Positions 26,101-37,938 of a DNA stretch of 64,000 bases are shown piece by piece. The notes under the pieces were generated by a model. It worked only from the letters and a program-made list of their open reading frames with translations, had not been told where the DNA came from and made no database searches. Positions within the stretch are counted from its first letter, which is position 1. Each line of letters starts with the position of its first letter. Origin of the DNA: Euwallacea fornicatus (lineage: Eukaryota; Arthropoda; Insecta; Coleoptera; Curculionidae); contig NC_089570.1 of NCBI RefSeq assembly GCF_040115645.1, positions 1,364,001 to 1,428,000 on the forward strand, given 5' to 3'. A program made the position numbers and the translations under genes.

Positions 26101-26883
26101 TCAAAAGTGACCTGAAGGCTGTAAGGTGAATAAAGGTCAGTTCACGTTAATTGGTACAGTTTTTGAAAATTCACTAATTTATCTCCTACACCACTGTATG
26201 GATAGTGATGCTGGTATTGTTTTTAGTGAGAGAAACCACATTGGCGTGGGTAAGTTTTCTGAAAAGTGCTGTTATGTGTTTCGAAAGTTGATTGCAACCC
26301 GGATGGTTTTACCGTCATCTGATACGCCACTGAAATAATTTTAGTCGTGTCAGCCACGTGTTTATACGATTATTAATGAAATTTTTAACAAATATAAGAA
26401 AAAGAGATCGAAATCTGTTCGATTTAATAATGGGTAAAATCGCATTTACTTTCTTGTAGGAGACGCCACTGATAAATAAGAAAATTTACGAGAAATTAGA
26501 AAAAAGCGTGTTGGTTTTAGTGGACAAAATTCCATTGACGTAGGTGAGCCCTGTGTGGACTAATGAAATTTCACCGATCAGTATACATTTTTGGAGAACT
26601 GAGTGCAGGGAATACTGGTTTTAATAGAGTAAATTGCAATGGCGCAGTAGTTCGCTGGGATATTCATTCAAAGCTTTAACAGTGCCTTATTAAATGCCAA
26701 TTCTAAATACCAATATGAAAGGCCACTGACACTTATAGGGTATTTTGCTAATTTTCCAAAAAAATGTGTTTGCAATGAACGTAATAAGAATTTCCATATT
26801 TGCTGTCGGTTGCTTGGCAACCCCTGACGAGGAAGCTTATAGGATCAGCTAAGCTTAAATCAATCTAGACACAGACTTACCAT
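23143..26883 (-). CDS. Gycbeta100B: Soluble guanylyl cyclase beta1 subunit
   Basis: Fourteen coding exons: 26883-26881 (ATG alone), 25808-25735, 25681-25581, 25522-25404, 25354-25199, 25144-24991, 24941-24787, 24735-24524, 24477-24307, 24259-24141, 23958-23840, 23689-23552, 23494-23337, 23269-23143; 601 residues. It makes cGMP in response to nitric oxide as the haem-carrying half of the alpha/beta heterodimer. The N-terminal H-NOX domain has the proximal haem ligand His105 (LHDHL) and the Tyr135-Ser137-Arg139 haem contacts at the same positions as human beta1. Next come the PAS-like region, a helical linker (ELDSEKKKTD), and the cyclase domain (VANELRHRRPVPARRY, FSGIYGFS, VETVGDKYM, GQRMPRYCLYGNTVN). 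The first metal Asp is absent, as expected for beta. The ATG exon is placed at 26883 because a strong GTAAGT donor follows it; an ATG at 25868 with a weaker donor is an alternative. Confidence 0.95.
25809..26880. repeat. sGC beta first intron with degenerate ~130-140-bp repeats
   Basis: Within this intron, CACCACTG (about 26192), ACGCCACTG (26324) and ACGCCACTG (26463) are spaced 132 and 139 bases, and a weaker GGCCACTGAC follows near 26721. Flanking sequence is only loosely similar, so this is an old, decayed array or a row of related insertions. Confidence 0.4.
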
Positions 26884-27623
26884 CCCTAAGATATTTTACC
26901 AGGAATGCACAACCAAACCAGCACAAAAATGGATCTATACTGAACGTGGAAACCCAAAGTTTACAATGCAAATCGATTGAAACAAGGGCGCAAGCGCCGA
27001 AAGCTTTATTTGAAAATATTTCCGGAATGCTTAATAAATGCTGTCTTTCGACCAATGCTTCATCAAATTTCTTAATGAGGCGTATATTTGCCAACGACCC
27101 TTCGAAAACGTTTTATAATTTTTGATTATTTTGCAGCCCTCGAATTAAGCTGCCTTCAATATACCTCAGCCTATGCTGCCATCGGCACTCATGAGGCCAA
27201 AATCAATACATATCCCGACATATAAGCATCCGAACATTAATGTGGAATGATCTTTGTCATTTACACGGTCCTTCCCTCAAACAATTATTGAGGAGATAGT
27301 TGATGTTCCATAGCGCCTGCGTTAGATCCAAGACATCGCAGCAGGAAAACCGTTTTAGTCAGTTGTTTTGGTGTAGCTGAGCAGGAACCGTGCCGTCACT
27401 GACTTTTAGCCACGTACGGGCGCGATTTAAGAACAATCAATTAAATTCCTTATGTTTTAGTTGCTGGTGATAGGTTCGCAGTTCCGGGAGCTCTGATAGT
27501 TTCATAGGTAAATAAAGACCCAATTACTCTACATTTGAAATTTATTGAGGCTGATGCATAATTTTCGTTCCAGTATGAATATCACGAACTTCATCACTAG
27601 AGTTATGTGAAGAAAATTGCAAA
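26884..27623. promoter_or_regulatory. Shared divergent promoter region of sGC beta and sGC alpha
   Basis: The 740 bases between the two start codons must contain both transcription starts, unless 5' exons overlap. Possible initiators: TCAGTA on the minus strand near 26941 for beta, and TCAGTT on the plus strand near 27358 for alpha. A possible 5' UTR donor (AGGTAAAT) lies near 27507 and an acceptor (TTCCAG) near 27573. A GGCGC-AA-GCGCC palindrome is at 26987-26998. No TATA box stands out. Inference from motifs. Confidence 0.5.
27575..27610 (+). other. Upstream ORF ahead of sGC alpha
   Basis: An 11-codon open frame (ATG at 27575, TGA at 27608) ends 13 bases before the sGC alpha start codon. 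It would be in the 5' leader if the transcript includes the stretch after the TTCCAG acceptor. It could lower alpha translation; untested inference. Confidence 0.35.
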
Positions 27624-30600
27624 ATGGCTTGCTCATTCCCTCGTTCCAGGACTGACAAAACTGGAGCAAAATCCCATCTGAAGAGAGCTTTAACCACCAG
27701 GCAAGGCTCTGTGCAAATAGCCTTGGAAGAAGAGGAGGAAGTGAAGAACACCCTCAATTTAAAACATCTTAGTTCAGCAATACTAGTTTTAACCAATCCT
27801 CCGGTAAGCGATTTTAGTTTCGCTTTAGTTAAGTAATATGTCGAGTAAAATTTGAACAATCTCTTTTCCTCGTAAAGTTTCTAAAGAAAATCTTGATTTA
27901 GTGAAAAGGTTCCTCGGGTTTGTCCTGAAGTTTCCGAAGTTTAGAGCATCGTTTAAAATCTTTAATTTCGAGCATCACATTATCTAATAAATACTTCAAG
28001 CATAAGTCACTTTGCAAAACTGATTTAGTAAGAGGGTGACCTAATAATGCCGGAATTTGTCTAGAGTCTCGACTTAATAAAATTTGTCAGTGGAACTAAC
28101 GGGGCGATAAAGGCTGCGAGTTTTCGAATTGCGCCAACATTTTTCTTCAACGAATATCCCCCTCGGCGAGCCTCAAAATGATGGTTTCTCTAAGCAAATT
28201 TGTATTTCCCCAAACGGCCCATAAGGTCTTCTAAACCCGTTTTTAGCAATGCTTAACGCCACTTCCAAAGGACAATTTTTCAGGCCTCGAAAAACTCCTA
28301 CAAGATTGATGAACCGTTAATTGTTGGGGTAACTTTGCTTTAGGGACATCATTGCCCCATTAGCCTCCCCTGTGTCTAACTCAAAAGCTCCGCAAGGATT
28401 TTATGAAATGTTAAATTTATCCTGTTAATTTCGGAATAATTGCTTTTGAGCATTTTTAATTTGTAATTAATTAGAATGTGTAGAAAGAGACTTGTGCAAA
28501 TAAAATTATTTATGCCAATTAAATTCTCCTTTTCAAAATCTAGACGGAGACAGTGAAAATGCATAATTAACCGTTAGGCCCCGAGACGAAAAAGGTTCTG
28601 ACGGAGCCCTGAATTTAGTATTTGGACCTTCGAGTAAACATACATTTAAACCTATGTGTGTTTAACAAACAAAGAGAGAAAAGAGTAAAAGACGTGGTTC
28701 GCTCCATTTAGTTGAGGTCAAGCAAGCTAGAGGAGGAAAGAGAAAATAAATTCGAGGAATTTTCATTGAAAAATTTCATTGGATATTCAGGAGTAGTTAG
28801 GAGTAACCAAAAGGTTTCATTCATTCGGATAAGACTGTAACCTCTGTCCCTTTCTCCCCGGCAGACTATGCGACAATTTTCTCGGACTCCGAAAACAAGC
28901 AAAACATGGGCGTTTCTTCACATTTCCATCGATGATCCTTTCTCTGTGAAATCGAAATCCATCGGCTTGTCCTTTCCCGAAGACTCAACGGCTTTCATAA
29001 ATGGTCAGGAATCATTGCTTAATAGGCCCAACAAATGACCTCATTTCAGGTCCCAATTTCTCAGAGGAAAATCCACCTTACTGATGCCCGAAAGCCTGCT
29101 TGAAAACGGTTTCAATGGAGGAAAATTTGGAAAATAGTTACTACTAATACTCGGCTCGAATTAATTTCGAGGAGAAAGGCATCTTTTCATGCGTCCAGGA
29201 AATACGCTTGAAAACGGCTTGAAGGAAGTCATATTTTACCAAATCTCTAAAGCTCTAATAGGTCTTTTGAAGCACTCAGTTCCTTAGGAAAAGACGGCCC
29301 TGGAAATGCCCATTTAGCTTTAAGGAAGGAAAGTTTTAAAAAAACTATTACTTCCCGAATTGGTCCTTCGCAGCAATTAATCGCTGAACGGATGATTCAG
29401 ACCGGGCCAAGAAATGCACTTGAAAATGGCTTCAAAGAAGGAAAATATTTTACCGATTGTTGGTTAATCTGCCTTTTACCGAAGGCAATTTAAACCGAAG
29501 TGCCCCGCACCTCGAGATGTTACAAAAACTGCTTAAACTTGGTCGAAAACCGGCAAAATTCTGGAAAATTCCTTTCAAACTTCCCCTTTTCTCGCTTAAT
29601 CCAGAAATGTTTACCTTCGGCGTCGTAAGCGTGCGGCATAACAATCTTTTGAAAAGAAGCTATTACGGAAAGATGAGGTTACTTAAAAGAATATTTTGCC
29701 CCACAATATCGAGTCTCCGGAACATCCCAGTAATTTTAATCAGCTTTTGGATTAGGCCTGCTATTCCGTGGAATTCCCCCATCAAGATCGGTCCTCAAGC
29801 TTGACAAATAACTGGGCACTAAAAATGTATCGAAAATGAAATTCAAACAGGAATTTACGAGGCCTCCATTGCGTGCTTAGCTGCGGTGTAAATTTAATAT
29901 CGGTTCGATTTTCTGGCTCTGGCCAAGAGTATTATAAATGTCATAAACTGCCATAAAACCGAATTTATGTGGTTTGTTTTAATCGCCTATTGGTTGATAT
30001 ACGCCTCATCGCACTGGCCATTAATTGACGTCAAGAAATACGGTTTAAATTGCCTACAGAAACTGCTTTTTTTCAATCCAATTAGAGTGGGAGTGGGAGC
30101 CTCCCAATGCCCCTATTCGGAGCTCGGAATGAAAATAAATATGCCGCTTTATTTCGACTCTTCTTTTGCGCCGCATAGAAAATTCCTGAGAAATATACGA
30201 AATGACTTTTGCCTTTTTCCCTTATTTTTCCATCTCCGCCGTTGTCGTAAACATGTAATCCTAAAGGAAATAACACCAAATGCCACGAAACAAAGGCCGA
30301 AGGATATTGTGAGCCTCTCAATCACCCTTCTAATAACCAGGCCTGAGAACTTCCAGTTTCCATTCAAATCCATCCAGCTGTCTCAAATTCGTATCTCCGA
30401 ACACTGTATTAATTAATAACGGATTATTGCCTACAGAACCCACAACATGTTTTTCTACCATAATGGAAATCTGACTAGACAATTTGTCAGAAGGCTCGGC
30501 ACACCGTACGCATCAGATTAATTGGACCCCTCGCTCAAAGGGGTGGGTAATTCCGAAGTGAGGGGCCTATTTGGTGAAAATAGCTTAGATTTACTTTAAG

Positions 30601-33600
30601 ATCAGGAGAAGTGTGGCGTTCTCTGAGTCGAATAAAGAAGGAGTTCTCGAAGTTCAATTGCAGCCAAAAAATTGAATCGTGCTCTAGATGCTATTCGATT
30701 ATGTGCTCCAGTCAATTGCATGCAACAAGTGCAGGCAACACCCTTTAACAGCAACCTCATGGTTGAAATCTTTATTGATAAACTCAGTCTTATTCGAACG
30801 TCTGAATTGAATTAGCAGCGCATCAGGACGACACTAAATTTGCAATCGAGCTCTCTGATCTGGGATTGGAATTTTCACTTTTCCTCCCCTTGAAACAATT
30901 TTTTACCCCGATTTATTTGAGAAATATGCCGTAACTTTAGTATTCTGCATAAACCAACATTCGAGTTGTTTCACTTGAGGTACTTTCCCCTGTCCATAGT
31001 CGTTTCACGCTCAAGTCGCCCTCTAAATTATTTAAATTTAGAGAGGGGTGTAGGGACTTGTCATCCCTGGAGCGTTCAAGAAGATTCGGCAGAGTGATAC
31101 CGCCCATGGCAAATGTTGGACGTGTACGAGAAATCAATGCTAAAACGCTGATTTTTTTATGACTAAGTAGAAAGCCTGCGGATCTTCGGAATCGGAAGAG
31201 GTGAGGAGCGTCGCATATAGAGGACCAGGAGGGAGTCCGGGAAAATATTCGGCTGCTTCGGAAAACTTCGTTGGCTCTTGCAGTTTTTCGCAACCTCGAT
31301 TTTTGGAGATCTTACATCGACACAATGTAATAATCAATAACACCGGAAAATACCGCCTACGCCACTGGAATTTGACGTCACATATAGAGCAACTATGCGG
31401 AAGGATAGGAAAAAATATTCGACTGTCTGAGGAAGTTCCAGTAGCGCTGCTAAATAGCTTGAACGGGGTCACTCCGACGTTTAGCGTGGAATGAAGCTGA
31501 AATCTGATGAGGACTTAATTGGACAGATTTTCGACAAAATTGCAGTGGCGTGGAACGTTGTTTCCGGAAGATGTTTTGCGCAATTAATGCGACACATCGC
31601 GTCTTTAATCTTTCTGGATCGAAATTTTCCGGATTGGTGGGGCACCAGCAACCCGTGAAAACCGTACAAGTGGAGCATCTGAATATCGCCCACTTTTTCA
31701 CTTATAATTACGAAATCTAAACTCATAAAATGGCAAAAAAGCCCTGAAGGGTGAAGCTTTTAGATGCTGGCATATTTTACACCCTCGTAAAAGACTCTGC
31801 CTTACCATTCCTTCGGATATCTAAAAGGCTTTTCACCGGATGACAGGCTCTTAAGCCACCCTTACGTCGTCGTTTTTTATATGAGAAATCTACATTTTTC
31901 CGAGCAGGTGTTGTAATATTAAAGCTTCAAGACTGTACCATAAAATCAACTATTCATAAAGTGTTTGTTGCAGAACGAGATTGTCCAGGAAGCTGTGAAA
32001 TCTCTGACTCAAAAGGAGGATAAATACGACTGCTTGTAAGTATTTTATTAAATTAGTATACTGGAGAAAAATCGCAGCTGCCAGCCCTTAATTGGAAATA
32101 TGCCTGAAATATAAGCCCTTTGCTGCACCCACCACTAAAACGGCGATGAAAAATTGTCTTTCCCAACTTCTGTTGTGTGCGGCAAGGAGGTATAATAAAT
32201 AATAAGGATTCGGTGATATTTTTCAGAAGAATAAATCGTTTCCCTTCAAATTATGAGGAAACCTAATTAAGGGAAACCTTCCTGAAATTAATGATTTGCT
32301 AGAGCTACTTCCCTTTCAGAAATAAACTGCCCCACGACGTTTCCAGCTGCAAGCATTATGCTTATCTCGAGGACATCTATGATATCCTAAGATGGGATAA
32401 AGGTGCGGTTCCGTGGTACTAAATGGCACCTCGATCATGTGGGAATTTCCTAATTTTCCAGAAACAGACGAAACAGACGAGTTTTTCGATAAACTAGGCC
32501 AGGAGTTGATAAACACTTGCTGTTCAAATCCATTGGAGCGTGCTTTCAAATGCCTCGGGGGGGATCTGAAGGAGTTTTTGACCACCCTCGATGGGGTCCA
32601 TGACGTGCTTAAATACCAGCAAAATACTAACGATGGTAAGTCGGTCGGGCGATGACCGGTTCCAGTTGCTGATTGCGCAAGATCTGAGCAATAAAGCACC
32701 TTACAATGAGCACCTCGTGAACTTACAGAGCCAGCACGAATTCGAGTCAAATAGTTTCGTGTTGCGCTGAAATTAGTTTTTTGGAGAATTTCCTGTAAAT
32801 TTCCCCTCGTTTAAAGTTTCCCATTATTTCAGGGGACCATCCTGAAACCGAAGCTGCCTTCGTATGCAATGCTGTGGATGATTTCAATCTCCATTTGGAT
32901 TTTACTACCGAAAGACCGCCCGTGGCGTATCTTTTAGCCGGAAGTTTGAAAGCTTTAGCCAAGAAATTGTATTCCACTGAGGTGGAAATTACGATGACGC
33001 AAAACTTCGACGATAAAAGACATTTTAGGTTCGTATCCATGTGGGAATTGAGAAATATTGCTATAGAAAATTCCGTTTAGGTATCACATTCACAAGTTAC
33101 ACTTAAGCTTAGGAAATGGAACCCTTCACAGGGAGGGATCGAGGAAGTTCTCTGGGGAAATTGACAGCCTCCCTGTGGGGATCCAAACCTTTTGTAGGGC
33201 GTTTCCTTGGCACTTCGTTATAGGTACTCCTTCGCCAATTTCAGTGTTTTAATTTTTAATTATTAAAATTTTGATAATTAAATTTAACAACATCTCCCAT
33301 TCTTAGATAGAAAACTAGAACTGGTCCAGTTGGGAAGTGGCTTTATGCGACTTTTCGGCCGTCTTCTGAGAACGAACGGCACTTCTGTCTCCTCTTATTT
33401 CGAATTTAACCGACCAAGAAGCTTAACACTCTCCTTTAAGGAAATTGTGAAAAGGGCAAATACGCCCTTCGTGTTGGCCCTCAAGCAACATCCGGACGAT
33501 CCGTTCTTTCGAGCGAATGTAAGTAATTTTTATTGGGAAATTTAGCAGCAAATTGTTGGAAAAAAGTATATGCACCCAACACAAATTTCACTGATGGCCC

Positions 33601-35660
33601 ATGCAAAAAGGAAATAAATCTACAAGCAGCTGGACATGTTGCCCCAGCAAGCCGGCGCAGTTTTATTATGCCCTTGGGTCAGGTCTTTACTAGGGATCGG
33701 AGATTTATGGTCAACGGGCCATCTCAATTTAAAAGGCCGGATAGAGATTTATTTCTTGGATTTTTCGAAAAATATAAAGTGCAGAAAAGTCCAATTATCA
33801 TCGGCTGTTTCTTAGTCGGGAGACCTCTCTAAACAGCCGAATTGGCTTTCGAAATTTCGAGTTTCCTCTGGAGGGTCCAAAATGATTAAAAACTCGGGAT
33901 ATTTGGAAAAGCCCAGAATCGGAAATTGTCAGAATTTGAAGCTCCATTTAATATTGCAGGCGACTCTAAATTCCCACTAAAACTAGCTAAATTGGACTTG
34001 GTATCTCACCTGAATCTGGAATTGAAGTCTCCAGATTCAGATCTCAATTTAACCTGGCAGATAGCTCTAAATTCCGTCTATATCCAGCTAGTTTAGCGTT
34101 TTAATTGGATTGAAATCGGTGGCGATTCCATTTTGAATGTGAAAGTCACCCACCGCAGGAAGTTGGTTCTCTCGAATTTGTAAATAAAAAACCCCGACCG
34201 TCGACTCATTCCCAAATTTTAGCTCAATTAGCATTCATTTTAATGGAGATTTATCCTAAGTAATATAATTTTGTCCGCACGAATTTTACCCAACATCTGT
34301 CTTTCCCAGAATCTGGAACTTAAAGGGCAAATGGTGCATTGTCCCGAGTCCGATTCTCTCCTATTTATCGGTTCGCCTTTCATCGACGGTTTGGAGGGAT
34401 TGACTGGAAGTGGCCTGTTTATTTCCGACATCCCTTTACACGATGCAACAAGGGATGTAATCTTGGTTGGCGAACAAGCAAGGGCACAGGTAGGTTTTTG
34501 TGCCAACCCTTTCACCCAAAAAACTACCTCTCGACCTTCAGAATTCAAGTCCCCCGGACAATTAATTTTTCATATTTGCTCTTCCAGGACGGCTTGCGAA
34601 GACGAATGGACAAACTTAAAAGCTCCATAGAAGAGGGAAATCGTGCAGTTGATAAAGAGAGGGAGAAAAACGTCAGCTTACTACACCTCATTTTTCCACC
34701 TGACATAGCAAAACGTCTGTGGCTAGGTAAACTATTCTTTGGGTGAATATAATTCATGGCAAAATCTAGCAATAATTCACATGGATAGTGGAAAAACCCC
34801 GAGACATAAATAATTGATTGTCATCGTATTATAGGGGAGACGATAGAGGCCAAGACCCATGAGGATGTGACAATGCTTTTCAGCGACATCGTGGGATTCA
34901 CGTCGATTTGTTCAACGGCGACCCCAATGATGGTGATAAATATGCTCCAAAATCTCTACAATCGCTTCGATATCTACTGCGGACAGATTGATGTATATAA
35001 AGTGAGTTCTTGTCGCCCCCCAATCACCCCCGGAACTTAAACCACCCTTAACATTAAGGTTGAAACCATTGGGGATGCATATTGCGTAGCTGGAGGGCTG
35101 CATAAGGATACCAGAACTCACGCCCAACAGATTGCCTGGATGGCAATGAGGATGATTGAAACTTGCTCGTTTCACCAAACCCATGATGGGCAGCCGATTC
35201 GAGTATACCATCAGAACTGTATTAAAATAATTTGCAGTAGCTTATGTATTTTAGATGAGGATTGGTCTTCATACTGGATCGGTATTAGCGGGGGTTGTAG
35301 GGGTGAAAATGCCCAGATACTGCATGTTCGGTCACAATGTCACCATTGCCAATAAATTCGAGTCCGGGAGTGAACCGTTGAAGATCAATATTAGCCCTAC
35401 CACCTACGAGTAGGTATAACTCAATCTAATGTACTGTGAGTGAACTTCTTCCTCACAGGAGGCTCCTCCTCACTGCCGGATTTTCCTTTGAGGCCAGAGA
35501 CCGCTCTTGTCTCCCCAAAGACTTTCCTCCAAGTATTCCTGGAACATGCCATTTCCTCAGTGGATATAAACACTCAAATGTGGATGACTCGGCTGCTTTA
35601 GCTGACCACATTGAAGCAGGGTTGAAGGATATTGGCTTGACCATCGACAGCGCTCAGTAG
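27624..35660 (+). CDS. Gycalpha99B: Soluble guanylyl cyclase alpha subunit
   Basis: Thirteen coding exons: 27624-27803, 31974-32035, 32320-32402, 32462-32635, 32833-33028, 33081-33223, 33307-33518, 34310-34489, 34588-34726, 34835-35001, 35059-35202, 35255-35409, 35459-35660; 678 residues, the length usual for insect alpha chains. The first exon begins MACSF, has an acidic EEEEE stretch, and its phase-0 donor fits the phase-0 exon at 31974. Then follow an H-NOX-like domain without haem His (EFLTTLDGVHDVL), PAS-like region (FCRAFPWHF, LELKGQMVHCPES), coiled linker, and the cyclase domain with both metal aspartates (FSDIVGFTS, Asp474; ETIGDAYCVAGGLHK, Asp518) and GVVGVKMPRYCMFGHNVT. It supplies the catalytic Asp residues to the NO-sensing heterodimer. 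A polyadenylation signal (AATAAA) lies at 35965-35970. Confidence 0.94.
29085..29460 (+). repeat. Four diverged ~107-bp tandem units
   Basis: The block CTTGAAAACGG...GGAGGAAAAT recurs starting at about 29099, 29207, 29312 (more diverged) and 29419, so spacing is 105-108 bases. The better copies share GGAAATGC-like sequence just before it and ATTTTACC after it. This lies inside sGC alpha intron 1. Confidence 0.6.
31190..31460 (+). repeat. Two diverged ~169-bp tandem units
   Basis: CGTCGCATATAGAG (about 31207) and CGTCACATATAGAG (about 31376) are 169 bases apart, as are GGAAAATATTCGGCTG (about 31239) and GGAAAAAATATTCGACTG (about 31407). An ACGCCACTG motif at 31359 lies just before the second unit. 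Confidence 0.6.
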
Positions 35661-36428
35661 CAGGAGAACTAAAGCAATTATCGTACACTATAACCATTAT
35701 AACAGTATTAAGTTCCGTGTAGGCAATAACGTTGTGTGTTAATTAAGATCTCTAGAAAATTGTGGGGAGTTTTGGGAAATTTGCCTAGGACTGAGATTAG
35801 TGTTGTTTGTGGGCAAAGGGCTTCAAGTTGTAGAGTAACAACAAACCCAAGCTCGCCAAGATTTCTATGATTTTTTATGGCTGTACAAAAGTACGATTCA
35901 TCTAAATTACTATTGAGAGAACTTCCTAAAAGCTTTAAACAGAATTTCATTTCAATTTCAAAGCAATAAATTCGGACTATATTAGGGTAGTCTTCATCAG
36001 AGGGAGTAAATGCAACAAAGACCGTCTTAAGTCCAGTTGCACGAGTAACCTGAATGTATGATATATTCGCTTGGAAAATTGGGAAATCACTATTCTAAAG
36101 CAGAATTCACTATTTTCTTTATACTTCTGCAATAACTTGCACCTGTTAAGATTTTCATTGTGAGGTATCAAAGTAAGTTTTGAATAAAATGTAACTTAAG
36201 AAAATCGCTTAAAACCTTTATAGTTTTATTGCAATTACCCTTCCCTACGTCCGAATTTACCCTTCAGTCCAGCCCTTATTAATTGCCACCCCTGTATTAA
36301 GTATCCCTTGATCAAAAGGCCTGCGGATATCGATCCAATAACACAAGTCGCTATAGAAACCTTGATATGAAAAGCACTAGGAGTTCATGAAACGTATTAT
36401 TCTCTTTGTGTTCAATTTCAGTTAAACA

Positions 36429-37938
36429 ATGTTAAAATTCCAACTTATGACTGAAAAAGACCGCCGAGAGGCTGCTTATATCGAAAGGCGAAGAATTCAA
36501 GAGGAAGAACGGAAGAAACGACTGTTTAACCCGAAACTGCGGCTAATAGGGGTGAGTAGGAATAATCTAACAACACAACTCCCCAAGCTGCAAAAATCCA
36601 CAGATTGACACGGAAGCCTTGAACTCCCAAGTTGACCAGCGAAAAAGGTTAAATTTGGAAGAAAAACGTATTGACCGAATTTTCGAAGAACAGTCAAAGA
36701 AAGCTGATCAAATAGCTGTAGCATTAGACCATAAGGAAAAAGAGGTCTGTGGCCAATCCCGAGAAAAAGTATCTATTTTTTAAAAGTTAACGCTCCAGGA
36801 ACGGAAAAAATTGCAAAAAGAAGTCGACGACTTCAGAAAAAACTTCCAAAAGCCTGAAGACCGAAGAGAGTTCGACCTAAATGATCCTCACTACTTGAAG
36901 AAGCAGCTGCCTTGCAGGTTGAATGATGAGGATCCCAGATTGGGTTTATCATCAGCCCAAAAGTATGCGCTCTCTAAATATTCAAATAAATTTTTATTAA
37001 AGAAGAATATTTAACCGTAGATTTGAAGGCGAAGACCTAGTGAGCGACCAAAGACAAAAACTGCAGAAGGAACAGTTCAGAACTTGGTTGGATCAGCAAT
37101 TGTTGGAGAAAGAACAGGCCGAAAATGAGAGGAAAATGGCCGAACATGCTTACAAAGGTAGCTATACACGACTTCTTTTTTACATTCATTAAGATCGGTG
37201 CAACAACAGCAGCAGTAATAGCTCAGGATCAAAGAGCATTGGAACTGGACAATTTAGAGAAAGTCTGCAGAAAGAAACTAGATGAAGCAGCAACAAGATA
37301 TAACTTAGCTTTGGTAAAAACCAATTTTCCAGAATTTATTATCATAATTTTCCCAAACTCTAGGCGGAAGAAAAATACAAAATCAACTCTAACAAAAAGC
37401 GACAAACTGCTGAAGATAACTGTGCAGAAATTTACAATGCCCTGACAAGCGATCTTCTAACAGAAAACCCTGAAGTAAGTCAAAGTAATATAGGTCCATG
37501 GAAGAAAATTGCTTCCCTCTACAAAGGGATGAGTGATGACGAGAAGGTGCAAATTAGACAGGAACAGTTGCTTCAAGTACAAGAGCTTATGGTACTTATC
37601 TCTTCAAGTTATTCAAACAATATAAAAGTTTTTTTCTCAGAAAAAGAAGGAGTATGAAAAAAGGATGAACAGGGAGTTTGAGGACTTTCTGGATGGCATT
37701 CATAAGAGCATACACTTAATGGATTTGGAGAATCAGCAGAAAGAAAGGTGAGCTAAAAAAAGAGAGATTTGATTGGGAGTTTTTATTCAATTTTAGGGAG
37801 AAGAGACGAAAAATTGCAGAAGAAAACATGAGATTGGCAGAAGAGCAAAGATCTCGCAACAACTTCCTGAACAGGGTCGTATATGCCAATAAGGCCACTG
37901 AGGAATACTTTGAACAGTTTAACAAAACTGCCAGATGA
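36429..37938 (+). CDS. RIB43A-like coiled-coil protein (RIBC family)
   Basis: Eight coding exons: 36429-36551, 36604-36744, 36799-36962, 37021-37157, 37210-37313, 37364-37591, 37641-37747, 37797-37938; 381 residues, the family's normal length. The protein is almost entirely charged alpha-helix (ERRRIQEEERKKRLFN, KRIDRIFEEQSKKADQ), with the family signatures DPRLGLSSAQKFEGEDL, KLQKEQFRTWL, IASLYKGMSDDE and a C-terminal RVVYANKATEEYFEQFN. RIB43A/RIBC proteins are inner proteins of the doublet microtubules of cilia and flagella, so expression in sperm and chordotonal neurons is expected. The first ATG (36429) opens the frame; a second in-frame Met lies six codons later. A polyadenylation signal is near 38262. 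RIBC1 versus RIBC2 type was not resolved. Confidence 0.93.

Larger units (their letters stand above)
27804..31973. other. Large first intron of sGC alpha
   Basis: A 4.2-kb intron without recognised exons. It holds two degenerate tandem arrays (29.09-29.46 and 31.19-31.46 kb). A 149-codon frame at 29967-30416 overlaps frames on the other strand and shows no domain, so it is not called a gene. Confidence 0.55.

Noticed and set aside
27542..27859. Minus-strand frame opposite the first sGC alpha exon
   Set aside because: It is the antisense shadow of the exon at 27624-27803, whose plus-strand frame joins in phase to the rest of sGC alpha.
29967..30416. 149-codon frame in the sGC alpha intron
   Set aside because: No recognisable domain, overlapped by minus-strand frames, and not needed for the alpha reading frame, which joins 27803 to 31974 in phase.
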